From Rubricella sp038526735 (GTDB lineage Bacteria > Pseudomonadota > Alphaproteobacteria > Rhodobacterales > Rhodobacteraceae), in NCBI GenBank assembly GCA_038526735.1, contig JBCBGM010000010.1:3993-67992 (forward strand): DNA of 64,000 nucleotides, written 5' to 3'. The notes below the pieces were generated by a model that did not search any database, had not been told where the DNA came from, and saw only the letters and a program-made list of their open reading frames with translations. How positions within the stretch are numbered: the first letter of the stretch is position 1; each line of letters opens with the position of its first letter. This document shows positions 16,835-24,735 of this stretch, piece after piece. The position numbers were made by a program, and so were the translations under genes.

Positions 16835-17491
16835 ATGCCCAAGACCGCCCGCCTTTTGCCAGCCTATCTGATGACCCGGATGAAGGGTTGGCGCGCCACC
16901 GAATTCACCGAAAACAAGGCCTGGTACGCCGCATTGGCCGAGCACGGCCAACACCCGCGCGCCATGGTCATCTCCTGCTGCGACAGCCGTGTGGAGCCTC
17001 AGCGGATCTTCGGCGCGGATGCGGGCGAGTTCTTCATCGTGCGCAATGTCGCCAATCTGGTGCCGCCCTTTACGCCCAATGATGACCACCACGGCACCTC
17101 CGCCGCGATTGAATACGCCGTAAAGCACCTCGGTGTCGCCCATATCGTTGTCATCGGCCACTCCAGCTGCGGCGGCGTCGCCGCCTGTCACGCCATGTGC
17201 TCCGGCCACGCACCAGAGTTTGAGGAGAAAGACAGCTTCATCGGCCGCTGGATCGACATCCTCCGCCCCGGCTTTCAGGCGATCAAAGAGCGCAACCTCC
17301 CCGAAGAGGAAGAGCTCACCGCGATGGAGCAGCAGGGCGTCCGCGTCTCGCTGCAAAATCTCACAACCTACCCTTTCGTCGCCGATGCGCTTGAGGCAGG
17401 CCGGCTCACAATCCACGGCGTCTGGTTTGAGATCGGCACAGGGCGCATGATGGCCTTTGACGGAGAGGCGCAGGCCTTCCAGCCTATCTAG
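16835..17491 (+). CDS. Beta-class carbonic anhydrase
   Basis: 218 residues. Zinc ligands are visible as C48-x-D-S-R (CCDSRVEP; Cys48, with the Asp50/Arg52 dyad) and H109-x-x-C112 in GHSSCGG; RNVANLVPP and HHGTSAAIEYAVKHL are further hallmark segments. It interconverts CO2 and bicarbonate in the cytoplasm. Start MPKTARLLPAYLMTR is the family-like choice. Ends in TAG 5 nt before the convergent PagL-like gene. Confidence 0.95.
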   Translation: MPKTARLLPAYLMTRMKGWRATEFTENKAWYAALAEHGQHPRAMVISCCDSRVEPQRIFGADAGEFFIVRNVANLVPPFTPNDDHHGTSAAIEYAVKHLGVAHIVVIGHSSCGGVAACHAMCSGHAPEFEEKDSFIGRWIDILRPGFQAIKERNLPEEEELTAMEQQGVRVSLQNLTTYPFVADALEAGRLTIHGVWFEIGTGRMMAFDGEAQAFQPI

Positions 17492-17495
17492 CGCC

Positions 17496-18059
17496 TCAGA
17501 AAAACCACCGCCGCCCAATCACAATCGCATTGCTGCCGCCATGCGGCCCGGCAAACCCATACGCGTTTGAGCGGTGATGAATGCGGATCGTCCACTCCCG
17601 ATCATCGCGGCCCTGATGATCGACAAAGGCCCACTCCGCCGTCCAATGCACCAGAAAGTTCTGAGCGCGCCCATTGCGCTCTTTCTCAAACTTCGGCGGA
17701 CGGCTGGCGTAAGACGGCCCGATCCCCCAGGCAAAGCTGCTCAGCCACAAATCGCGAAACGGCACCCGAAAATAGACGATCGGCCCGTTAAACTCGATCA
17801 CCTCTTGCTTTCCGGCATGGCCCACGATCTGCGCCTCTGCCAGAAACTCTACCCGCCCAAGCTGCGCAAACTGCCGCTCGTAGGTCAGACCCACCAGCCC
17901 CGGCCGCTCTTGGTTGATGTAGAACGGGTCGAAGAGCGTGATCCAATCGTTCTGGAACAGCGTGCCAGCAAAAACCTGAAACCCACGATCCCGAGCACCC
18001 GGATCAGCGCGTGCCACGCTCGCGCAGCACGCCAGAACCAGCAGAAGCCGCATAATCAT
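17496..18059 (-). CDS. PagL-like lipid A deacylase / outer-membrane beta-barrel
   Basis: 187 residues with signal peptide MIMRLLLVLACCASVARA. The C-terminus ends TIRIHHRSNAYGFAGPHGGSNAIVIGRRWFF: an H-x-S-N-A block followed by the aromatic C-terminal beta-signal (WFF). PagL lipid A 3-O-deacylases carry a catalytic His-Ser pair in an H-[x]-S-N-A-G motif, so the match is good but not definitive. Amphipathic strands throughout fit an eight-stranded barrel. The start may be either Met (18059 or 18053). It is 26 nt downstream of asd. Confidence 0.68.
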   Translation of the reverse strand: MIMRLLLVLACCASVARADPGARDRGFQVFAGTLFQNDWITLFDPFYINQERPGLVGLTYERQFAQLGRVEFLAEAQIVGHAGKQEVIEFNGPIVYFRVPFRDLWLSSFAWGIGPSYASRPPKFEKERNGRAQNFLVHWTAEWAFVDHQGRDDREWTIRIHHRSNAYGFAGPHGGSNAIVIGRRWFF

Positions 18060-18085
18060 ACCGCTCTCCCCTCGCGGGGCGCGGA

Positions 18086-19108
18086 TCAGCCTTTTTGCAG
18101 CACCCGGCGCCCCAGCAACTCTGCGATTTGCACGGCATTGAGCGCCGCACCCTTGCGCAAATTGTCTGACACCACCCACATGTTAAGCCCGTTCTCGATT
18201 GTCGAGTCCTGACGGATTCTGCTGACGAATGTTGCAAAATCGCCAACACAATCGATGGGTGTCGTATAGCCACCGTCCTCGCGCTTATCGACGACCAGCA
18301 CCCCCGGTGCCTCGCGCAAAATGTCCCGTGCCTCGTCCTCATCGAGGAAGTCTTCGGTCTCGACATTCACCGACTCGGAGTGTCCCACAAACACCGGCAC
18401 CCGCACGCAGGTCGCCGTGACCTTGATCTTTGGGTCGATGATTTTCTTCGTCTCGACGACCATCTTCCATTCTTCCTTGGTGTCGCCACCTTCCATGAAG
18501 ACGTCGATATGCGGGATCACGTTAAAAGCGATCTGCGCCTGAAACTTGGAGGGCTCAACCTCCTGCCCCGGCACATAGATGCCCTTGGTCTGGTTCCACA
18601 GCTCATCCATACCCTCTTTCCCGGCACCCGAGACGGACTGATACGTACTCACCACCACGCGCTTGATCTTGGCGCGGTCATGCAGCGGCTTCAGCGCCAC
18701 CACCATCTGCGCGGTCGAGCAGTTGGGGTTCGCGATGATGTTACGGTTGGAGTAGTGCTCAATCGCATCCGGGTTCACCTCGGGCACGATCAGCGGAATA
18801 TCGGGCTCATAGCGGTAAAGCGACGAGTTATCGATCACCACACAGCCTGCCGCAGCAGCCTTGGGCGCATAGGTCTTCGTCGCCGTGGAGCCGATCGCAA
18901 AGAGCGCGATATCCCAGCCAGTGAAGTCGAACTGGTCGAGGTCTTGGGTCAGGAGGGTCTTGTCGCCAAAGCTCACCTCGGTCCCCTGCGATTTGCGCGA
19001 CGCAAGCGCTGCAATCTCGTCCACAGGGAACTGGCGCTCGGCCAAGATGTTCAGCATTTCGCGGCCCACGTTGCCCGTGGCGCCAACGACGGCGACTTTG
19101 TAGCCCAT
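18086..19108 (-). CDS. asd: Aspartate-semialdehyde dehydrogenase
   Basis: 340 residues. GYKVAVVGATGNVGREML is the NADP-binding GxTGxVG loop; NPNCSTAQMV holds the catalytic Cys; YQSVSGAGKEGMDEL and RVPVFVGHSESVNVE (with the substrate Arg and catalytic His) follow. It reduces aspartyl phosphate to the semialdehyde for lysine, threonine, methionine and cell-wall diaminopimelate synthesis. The start at MGYKVAVVGATGN is four codons inside the longest frame and fits the family. Confidence 0.97.
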   Translation of the reverse strand: MGYKVAVVGATGNVGREMLNILAERQFPVDEIAALASRKSQGTEVSFGDKTLLTQDLDQFDFTGWDIALFAIGSTATKTYAPKAAAAGCVVIDNSSLYRYEPDIPLIVPEVNPDAIEHYSNRNIIANPNCSTAQMVVALKPLHDRAKIKRVVVSTYQSVSGAGKEGMDELWNQTKGIYVPGQEVEPSKFQAQIAFNVIPHIDVFMEGGDTKEEWKMVVETKKIIDPKIKVTATCVRVPVFVGHSESVNVETEDFLDEDEARDILREAPGVLVVDKREDGGYTTPIDCVGDFATFVSRIRQDSTIENGLNMWVVSDNLRKGAALNAVQIAELLGRRVLQKG

Positions 19109-19289
19109 TTCTCTCTCCAAGGCTCAGATGCGCTCGCGCTCTAGCGCATCCAATCATCAAGGGAAACCGGCGTATCCGCGCATTTGCATCACTTTGCGTG
19201 ATCAAGATCATGTCGAAACACAGCACGCTGGAATTCTCTGAGAATAAGACGATACCTTTAGCAAAACTCGCCCGTAGGTTGAGCGCGCG

Positions 19290-20384
19290 ATGCCCAACGA
19301 CCCCTTCATGTCCGAGATCCGATATCTCGGAAACTCCTCCGTCGATTTCATCGAGATCGCAGTGGAGCAAGGGTCGTCCGTCGCCGACCTCTACATCGTC
19401 AACTACAACTAGAACGGCACCGTCAAATCGACGACCCAGCTGACCGAAGCCAATGTCTCCGGCCCAACCGTTTCTGGCGGGCGGGATATCTACGTTGTCC
19501 ACGGCTCCACCAGCTTTAATGGCCTCAACAAACGCGGAGCCGTGGCGCTGGTCGAATCCGCGGATGGCACCACCGCCGACAACGTCTATGGCTTCTACTC
19601 GTTCGATGATCAGGCCGGTGTCGTCACCGCCACCGCAGGGCTCGCCAATGGTCTCTCCTCCGTCGATATTGGCCAAGCGGGCGCGGGCGAGTCCCTGATC
19701 ATCCGCAAAAGCGATGCGGACAATCCGGCCGTCGCCGACAGCGGCGCCTACACCGTGAACACGTCCCCCACCAAGGGCAGCATCCCCTGCTTCTGCCCCG
19801 GCACCCTGATCACCACCGTTCTCGGCCAAAAACCCATCGAGACCCTGGCTGCGGGCGACCTCGTGGTGACGATGGACAACGGCCTCCAACCGATCCGCTG
19901 GATTGGCCGCAGAACCGTCTCCGGCATCGCGCGCTTTGACCCGCGCATGCGCCCGGTCACGATCACTGCTCAAACCGCACCGATCTCCCCCGCAGCTCCG
20001 CTGCGCGTCTCCCCAAACCACCGTTTCCTGATCCGCCACGCCGCCGTCCAAGCCCTCTTCGGCGTGCCCGAGGCTCTCGTGGCCGCACAGTTCATCGCCC
20101 CCCTCGATGCCCAGAGCACGCAGGCCACGCTGCCCAGCAACTTTGAGTACATCCACCTCCTCTTCGACCAGCTCGAGGTGATCTTCGCCAACGGCGCACC
20201 CGCCGAAAGCCTGCACCCCGGCCATGTCGCCCTCTCGGCCTTCGGCATGCCCGGCAAACTCCTCAATCTTGCAGGCATCCACACAGACTACGGCCCAACC
20301 GCCCAGCGCTGCCTGCACCGGTGGGGGGCGCGGGCCCTGATGGCGGCACTCACCGAACACAGCGGCATTGATCAGCATTCGTGA
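19290..20384 (+). pseudogene. Hint-domain (Hedgehog/intein-type) secreted protein gene interrupted by an in-frame TAG
   Basis: From ATG 19290 a single frame of 364 codons runs to 20384, broken only by TAG at 19410-19412 (codon 41). The N-terminal part (SEIRYLGNSSVDFIEIAVEQG) and the part after the stop (NGTVKSTTQLTEANVSG, GGRDIYVVHGSTSFNGLN) together form the lamin-tail-like domain usual in Roseobacter Hint proteins; then PCFCPGTLITTVLGQKPIETL, GDLVVTMDNGLQPIRWIGRR and LRVSPNHRFLI give the Hint domain (PF13403). No frameshift accompanies the stop. Either a recent nonsense mutation, a sequencing error, or translation restarting at GTG 19542. Hint proteins of this type often self-process and are found in exported proteins; role here unknown. 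Confidence 0.8.
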
Positions 20385-20459
20385 ACAGTCTCATCGCATC
20401 CTTGTGACTGACTGAAACACGCGAACGGTATATACCTGTATGCACGGAGGACGACTCAC

Positions 20460-20576
20460 ATGATCAGACATCGCTTTTCGATCACCAAGCTCATCGGCGA
20501 GATCCTGTTTGCTGACTGCGGCTGCGCCGAGACCCGCAAAATGCGCCTGTCGTGCTTGCTCGCGCGGCCCTGCTGA
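20460..20576 (+). CDS. 38-residue small ORF overlapping the next gene
   Basis: ATG 20460 to TGA 20576 encodes a basic, Cys-containing peptide beginning MIRHRFSITKLIGEILFADC and ending LARPC. A GGAGGA ribosome-binding site lies eight bases upstream (20447-20452), and a TATATA box at 20429-20434 could be its promoter. It overlaps the GTG start of the downstream secreted-protein gene by 25 nt in another frame, the layout of a translationally coupled leader. I do not recognise it. It has four Cys in 38 residues. It could be a regulatory leader peptide or a real small protein. Confidence 0.5.
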   Translation: MIRHRFSITKLIGEILFADCGCAETRKMRLSCLLARPC

Positions 20577-20905
20577 TCACCACTCTCTGCGCGGCCCCGC
20601 TCTGGGCCGACGCCCCGGTGGTGACCGACGTCCGTATCACGATTGCCGGAGATACCGCCCGCTTCGACGTCACTGTCTCCCACCCAGACACCGGCTGGAG
20701 CCACTACGCAGACGTCTGGGAAGTGCTCGACGCGGCAGGCAACCGCCTCGGCTACCGCGAGCTTTTCCACCCCCATGTGAACGAACAACCCTTCACCCGC
20801 TCCCTCTCTGGCGTCCGTTTGCCAGACGGAACATCCGAAGTCTTCGTCCGCGCCCATGACAGCGTGCATGGCTGGGGAGAGGCGGTCGCCGTCCCCCTCC
20901 CCTAA
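20552..20905 (+). CDS. Small secreted protein of unknown function
   Basis: 117 residues. The first 19 residues (LARAALLITTLCAAPLWA) are a signal peptide; the mature part APVVTDVRITIAGDTARFDVTVSHPDTGWSHYADVWEVLD resembles an immunoglobulin-like beta domain, followed by RELFHPHVNEQPFTRSLSGV. The only start in frame is GTG at 20552, whose ribosome-binding region lies inside the upstream 38-codon ORF, suggesting translational coupling. No named family recognised. Confidence 0.7.
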   Translation: MLARAALLITTLCAAPLWADAPVVTDVRITIAGDTARFDVTVSHPDTGWSHYADVWEVLDAAGNRLGYRELFHPHVNEQPFTRSLSGVRLPDGTSEVFVRAHDSVHGWGEAVAVPLP

Positions 20906-20946
20906 ACACGTCCCCACCCTGCAGAGTTTCAAATATCCCGGGGGGT

Positions 20947-20966
20947 CCGGGGGGCTGGCCCCCCGG
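20947..20966. repeat. GC-rich palindrome (Rhodobacterales-type dispersed hairpin)
   Basis: Perfect eight-base stem CCGGGGGG/CCCCCCGG with loop CTGG, just after a short T/A-rich patch in the 250-base gap between the secreted-protein gene and the convergent pirin gene. It resembles hairpin H2 of the 38.9 and 44.9 kb repeats. The rest of the gap (20967-21156) shows no gene. Confidence 0.6.
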
Positions 20967-21156
20967 CCGTCGCCCGCGGCGCTCCTAAATTGCCTGGAAT
21001 CAAGGCCAACGGCCGCCGGGCACACACCGGACCGGTCCCGCCAGCCTGGCGCTTTTGCGAGGGCTTAGACCCTCAGCAAACACATACGGTTTGCCGAGGT
21101 TAAACCGCGCAGCAAACAATTCAGCGCGCCAAACCACCGGCCCGGCGCGTCCCCCC

Positions 21157-22065
21157 TCAATGCGCCCGAATAAAATTCCCCGTGTTGAGGTCCTGCATCG
21201 CCTGCATCAGCTCTTCGCGCGTGTTCATCACAATTGGCCCGTGCCAGGCGACCGGCTCTTTGATTGGCGCACCAGAGACCAGCAAAAACCGCACGCCCTC
21301 GCTGCCTGCCTGCACCACGACCTCATCGCCCTCGCCAAAGCGCACCAGCGTGCGGTTGCCGGAGTTGTCGCGCATCAGGATCTCTTCGCCCTGATACTCC
21401 TTCTCCGTCAGCGCCCCCCAGGGCTGAGAGGCATCGGCAAACCGCGCCTCGCCTTCAAAGATATAGGCAAAGGCCCGCCGCCGCGTGTCGATCTTGAACC
21501 GCTTCGTGCGGCCTGCGGGGATCGAGACGTCAAGGTACTGCGGATCGGTCGCAATCCCATCCACCGGCCCCTTCGCCCCCCAAAATTCACCCGTGATCAC
21601 CCGCACCAACGTGCCGTCATCATCCCCCACGGTCGGAATATCGCTTGCCTGCATGTCCTGATACCGCGGCTTCGTCATCTTCTGATCACGCGGCAGGTTC
21701 GCCCAAAGCTGGAACCCGTGCATCCGCCCGGCGAAATCCCCTTTCGGCATCTCTTGATGCAAAATTCCCGAGCCCGCCGTCATCCACTGCACCGAGCCCG
21801 GCCCCAGCGTGCCGTGATTCCCGAGGCTGTCCCGATGGGTCACATCGCCCGCCAGCACATAGGTGATCGTCTCGATGCCGCGGTGCGGGTGCCACGGAAA
21901 GCCCTTTTGATAGGCAACCGGGTCATCATTGCGGAAATCATCCAGCAGCAGAAACGGGTCACTCTCGCCCGGATCGCCAAAGCCAAACACACGGTGAAGC
22001 TCCACGCCCGCGCCCTCCATCGTGGGCTGGGCAACGGAGGTGGACGTGACGGGGCGCAAAGACAT
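21157..22065 (-). CDS. Pirin family protein
   Basis: 302 residues. The N-terminal cupin has FGDPGESDPFLLLDDFR, HPHRGIETITYVLAGDVTHRDSLGN and GSVQWMTAGSGILHQE, which hold the metal-binding HxH...H...E set (HPH, H of THRDS, E of HQE). The C-terminal pirin domain follows with FAYIFEGEARF. Pirins are iron-binding cupins; some are quercetinases or regulators. Function in this organism is not deducible. Start MSLRPVTSTSV matches the family. Convergent with the small secreted gene. Confidence 0.93.
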   Translation of the reverse strand: MSLRPVTSTSVAQPTMEGAGVELHRVFGFGDPGESDPFLLLDDFRNDDPVAYQKGFPWHPHRGIETITYVLAGDVTHRDSLGNHGTLGPGSVQWMTAGSGILHQEMPKGDFAGRMHGFQLWANLPRDQKMTKPRYQDMQASDIPTVGDDDGTLVRVITGEFWGAKGPVDGIATDPQYLDVSIPAGRTKRFKIDTRRRAFAYIFEGEARFADASQPWGALTEKEYQGEEILMRDNSGNRTLVRFGEGDEVVVQAGSEGVRFLLVSGAPIKEPVAWHGPIVMNTREELMQAMQDLNTGNFIRAH

Positions 22066-22154
22066 TGGCTCTCTCCTGACTGGTTAGGCCAGAGATAGCG
22101 CCACGGCTCCGGCGAACAAATAACCCTCAAAACCACAGACTGTTGCGCAAACGG

Positions 22155-22847
22155 CTACTCAAAAACGCTGCAAATCTCCTCCAGCGGCTTTTTGAGGGTA
22201 GAGACTTGCGGCACCGTCGCCCCTTCCGCCGCATGACCGACCGCCAAGATCATCACCGGCTTCTCCGCCTCAGGCCGCCTGCACAAGCCATTGAGAAACT
22301 TCATCGGATTGGGCGTGTGCGTCAGGCTCACCAGCCCCGCGTGATGCAGCGCCGCGATCAAAAACCCGGTCGCGATGCCCACACTCTCGTTCACGTAATA
22401 GTTCTTGAACCGCGTGCCGTCGTCAAACTCACCATAGCGCTGCGCAAAGATCACGATCAGCCAAGCGGCGTCATCAAGATGCGGCTTCTCAGAGGAGGTG
22501 CCCATCGGCGCCAACGCCTGCAACCACTCATCACTCGCACCCCCGGCATAAAACTTGCGCTCTTCCTCTTCCGCCGCCAGCCGGATCTGGTGTTTGTGCG
22601 CGGGGTTAGAGATCGCCACGAAATGCCAGGGCTGATGGTTCGCCCCGCTCGGCGCACCACCCGCCGTACGAATACAGCTCTCGATCACCTCTCGTGGCAC
22701 CGGGCGCGGCTCGTAGTGGCGCACCGAGTGCCGCCCCGCCATCCGCTCCCGAAAAGCCTCCGCCTCTGCCACCGACTGCGTATCCGAAAAGCTCATCCGA
22801 TGCGGCAGGGGCAACGGCTCAAAGCTCGTCTTTTCCTTAAAGAACAT
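22155..22847 (-). CDS. Nitroreductase family (FMN) oxidoreductase
   Basis: 230 residues. RMAGRHSVRHYEPRPVPREVIESCIRTAGGAPSGANHQPWHFVAISN is the FMN-binding R-x-S-x-R and AP-SG-N-x-Q-P-W motif of NfsA/BluB-like enzymes, and ESVGIATGFLIAALHHAGLVSLTHTPNPM the C-terminal FMN contact. The A-G-x-x-P-S-G-A-N-x-Q-P-W signature and P-N-P-M resemble the iodotyrosine-deiodinase-like subgroup. Start MFFKEKTSFEPLPLP is chosen by likeness; the longer frame (to 22937) is Arg/Gly-rich and rejected. It follows the FkbM gene by 55 nt. Confidence 0.9.
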   Translation of the reverse strand: MFFKEKTSFEPLPLPHRMSFSDTQSVAEAEAFRERMAGRHSVRHYEPRPVPREVIESCIRTAGGAPSGANHQPWHFVAISNPAHKHQIRLAAEEEERKFYAGGASDEWLQALAPMGTSSEKPHLDDAAWLIVIFAQRYGEFDDGTRFKNYYVNESVGIATGFLIAALHHAGLVSLTHTPNPMKFLNGLCRRPEAEKPVMILAVGHAAEGATVPQVSTLKKPLEEICSVFE

Positions 22848-22902
22848 GGTGACCCTCCCCAGGCGATACCTTTGTTTGTTGTGGCCGGCACGAAGGCCGC
22901 GA

Positions 22903-23667
22903 TCACCGCGCCTTCGTCTCCATCCCCGTCCCCACAAAATGACTGCGGAGTGCGGGCAGCCGATCCTTTGGTGCGATCACATGGTTCTTGTTGGTCTTGT
23001 AGCGCTGATGCGTGAACACCAGCCCATAGCCCTGCGCATCCGCCCAGTCGAAGAACGCATCCTCGACCGTGTTATCCACTTCAATCAGCAACACCGGAGA
23101 ACACCGCTGAAGGGTCTGCTCAAGTCCCGAAAGGACCCGCATCTCCATCCCTTCAACGTCGATCTTGATGAAGTCCGGGCTCTCGCCGCTCAGCACCTCA
23201 TCCCCTTTCACAACGCTCAAGCTCCCCTCACCCGGCAGCATCCGCGCAGCACCAAGGTTGCGGTCCCGCTCCTCCATCGCAAAACCCGACATCGCAGCGT
23301 CGCTGACACCGACCCCAAGGTTGGAGAGGTCAAAGACAGTCTCCAGCCGGTTCACCAACACGTTCTGGATCAACAGATCATAGGCCCGCGGGTTCGGCTC
23401 AAACGGGATCACCCTGCGCGCGTTTAAAAACAGCGCCGCATAGAGCGAGTGGTTGCCGACATTCGCACCGATATCCACAAACACGCCGTTGTCCGGAAAG
23501 ACATTCCGCAACGCGGCCAGCGCTTTTAGCTCATAAAACGTGCCCTTGCGGTGATTCCGCTGCACCGGGTCGCGCTCCATGTTCACACAAAACGTAACGC
23601 GCTTGCCCTCGACCTGCGTGTGCACAAGCTGCAACGGCACGCTCTGCACCGCAGCCCCTGTCGCCAA
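22903..23667 (-). CDS. FkbM family SAM-dependent methyltransferase
   Basis: 254 residues. FVDIGANVGNHSLYAALFL is SAM motif I, VIPFEPNPRAYDLL motif II, and ESPDFIKIDVEGMEMRVLSGL the FkbM hallmark D-x-E-G. FkbM-type enzymes methylate hydroxyls on sugars or natural products; the target is unknown. The given start is a TTG at 23667. The frame stays open for about 25 codons further upstream, with plausible protein sequence (AKLELRHPIVQEIDTLLAN) but no ATG/GTG start, so the true N-terminus is uncertain. Confidence 0.85.
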   Translation of the reverse strand: MATGAAVQSVPLQLVHTQVEGKRVTFCVNMERDPVQRNHRKGTFYELKALAALRNVFPDNGVFVDIGANVGNHSLYAALFLNARRVIPFEPNPRAYDLLIQNVLVNRLETVFDLSNLGVGVSDAAMSGFAMEERDRNLGAARMLPGEGSLSVVKGDEVLSGESPDFIKIDVEGMEMRVLSGLEQTLQRCSPVLLIEVDNTVEDAFFDWADAQGYGLVFTHQRYKTNKNHVIAPKDRLPALRSHFVGTGMETKAR

Positions 23668-23802
23668 GTTCGCAAGGAGTGTATCAATTTCCTGAACGAT
23701 CGGATGTCTCAGCTCTAGTTTCGCCGCGACCGTGCCGAAATTTCAAACAGCCGTCCAGCCCGGGAATGGGGAGAGACTCTCTGAGACGAAACCTTCCCCA
23801 GC

Positions 23803-24243
23803 TCACGCGCCGGCAGTCCACCGATGCTCCAGGTCGATCAGACCCGAACCATCCTCCACCTCGCGAGAGACCTCAACGCATCCCTCCCGCCGATAGAACT
23901 TCCGCGCCCGCGTGTTCTTTTCATAGGCCCAGACGGTGATCCAAGTCCGATCTGTCTTCGCCAAATCCAGCAGGGCCTTGCCAACCCCCGCCCCGCGCGC
24001 ACGCCGGGCAATATAGAGGCCGGTGATGTTGTCATCCTCACGCAAACAAAACCCTACGACCGCCCCATCGCGCTCGGCCACCCAAGACGTTGGCACCTCT
24101 CGCAAGCACCCACTCCACCAGGCCGCAACCGTCTCCAGATCATTGAGCGGCCCGATCCAGGGCGTCTCCGCATCCCACTACAGAATGATCGCCGCGCAAG
24201 CCGCACCATCGCTCTCTTTCGCCAGTCGATACGTGTAGGACAT
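23803..24243 (-). pseudogene. GNAT N-acetyltransferase gene with an in-frame TAG near its 5' end
   Basis: From ATG 24241-24243 the frame reads MSYTYRLAKESDGAACAAII, then TAG at 24178-24180 (codon 22), then WDAETPWIGPLNDLETVAAWW and on to WVAERDGAVVGFCLREDDNITGLYIARRARGAGVGKALLDLA, the GNAT acetyl-CoA motif (R-x-x-G-x-G), and NTRARKFYRREGC. Total 146 codons, the normal GNAT length, with no frameshift. The amber lies inside the first helix region (the usual I-x-x-W-x-x-x-T-P-W-[MI] block), so the intact gene was full length recently. A short product could restart at TTG 24105. Substrate unknown. Confidence 0.78.
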
Positions 24244-24368
24244 GAGCGCTGCGTAAGGGGCAAAGAGGCCCGCGTCCAGCGAAGGGGGGCGCTTACGTTA
24301 TGGGCGTGTATCGTTGCTTCAGAGCGGCCGAGGCCCGACCCACCCTCAAAATGTCGCGACAGGAGCCG

Positions 24369-24501
24369 GTCCAGCGCTTGTCCGTGGGATGGCGCTCCGA
24401 CCCGCGATCAGCGCGATTTATAGTGGCAACGTCATCGCTCGACTGGTTTGGCGCTCCAGTGTGGCAAAGCGCCAGCCCGCCCGGACGGGCAAGCGCTGGA
24501 C
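24369..24501. other. Nested inverted repeats, possible structured RNA
   Basis: In the 366-base gene-free stretch 24244-24609. The outer arms GTCCAGCGCTTG (24369-24380) and CAAGCGCTGGAC (24490-24501) are perfect 12-base complements, extended inwards by TCCG/CGGA with a four-base bulge. Inside are a CGCG-loop-CGCG hairpin and TGGCGCT/AGCGCCA. No coding frame on either strand is convincing. It lies just downstream of tRNA-Pro. Not a known RNA family to me. Confidence 0.4.
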
Positions 24502-24609
24502 AGGCGCCTTCAGCTTGATTCCGGTCTGGTCTGCGCTGACCAAAGAACAAAAGGTCCCGCGACCCAACGCCGTACCAACCCTCACCACACCCACACTTTC
24601 AAAAAACTT

Positions 24610-24686
24610 TGGTCGGAGTGAGAGGATTCGAACCTCCGGCCCCTGCCTCCCGAAGACAGTGCTCTACCAGGCTGAGCTACACTCCG
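24610..24686 (-). tRNA. tRNA-Pro (anticodon CGG)
   Basis: 77 nt with encoded CCA. Acceptor CGGAGTG pairs with CACTCCG; D-arm TAGCTCAGCCTGGTAGAGC, anticodon loop CTTCGGGAG with CGG, and T-loop GTTCGAATC are intact. Confidence 0.97.
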
Positions 24687-24735
24687 ACCGTGGCGCGGGG
24701 CGTACACCTGCGCCTGCGCCAATTCAAGAGCCTCG

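Noticed and set aside
20456..21025. Minus-strand 189-codon frame
   Set aside because: Low-complexity, covers a palindrome and antisense to a signal-peptide gene and a small ORF with a good ribosome site.
19410..24180. TAG reassignment as a sense codon
   Set aside because: Many intact genes here end in TAG (cobB, the HPt gene, carbonic anhydrase, the XRE gene, ubiB), so TAG is a normal stop.
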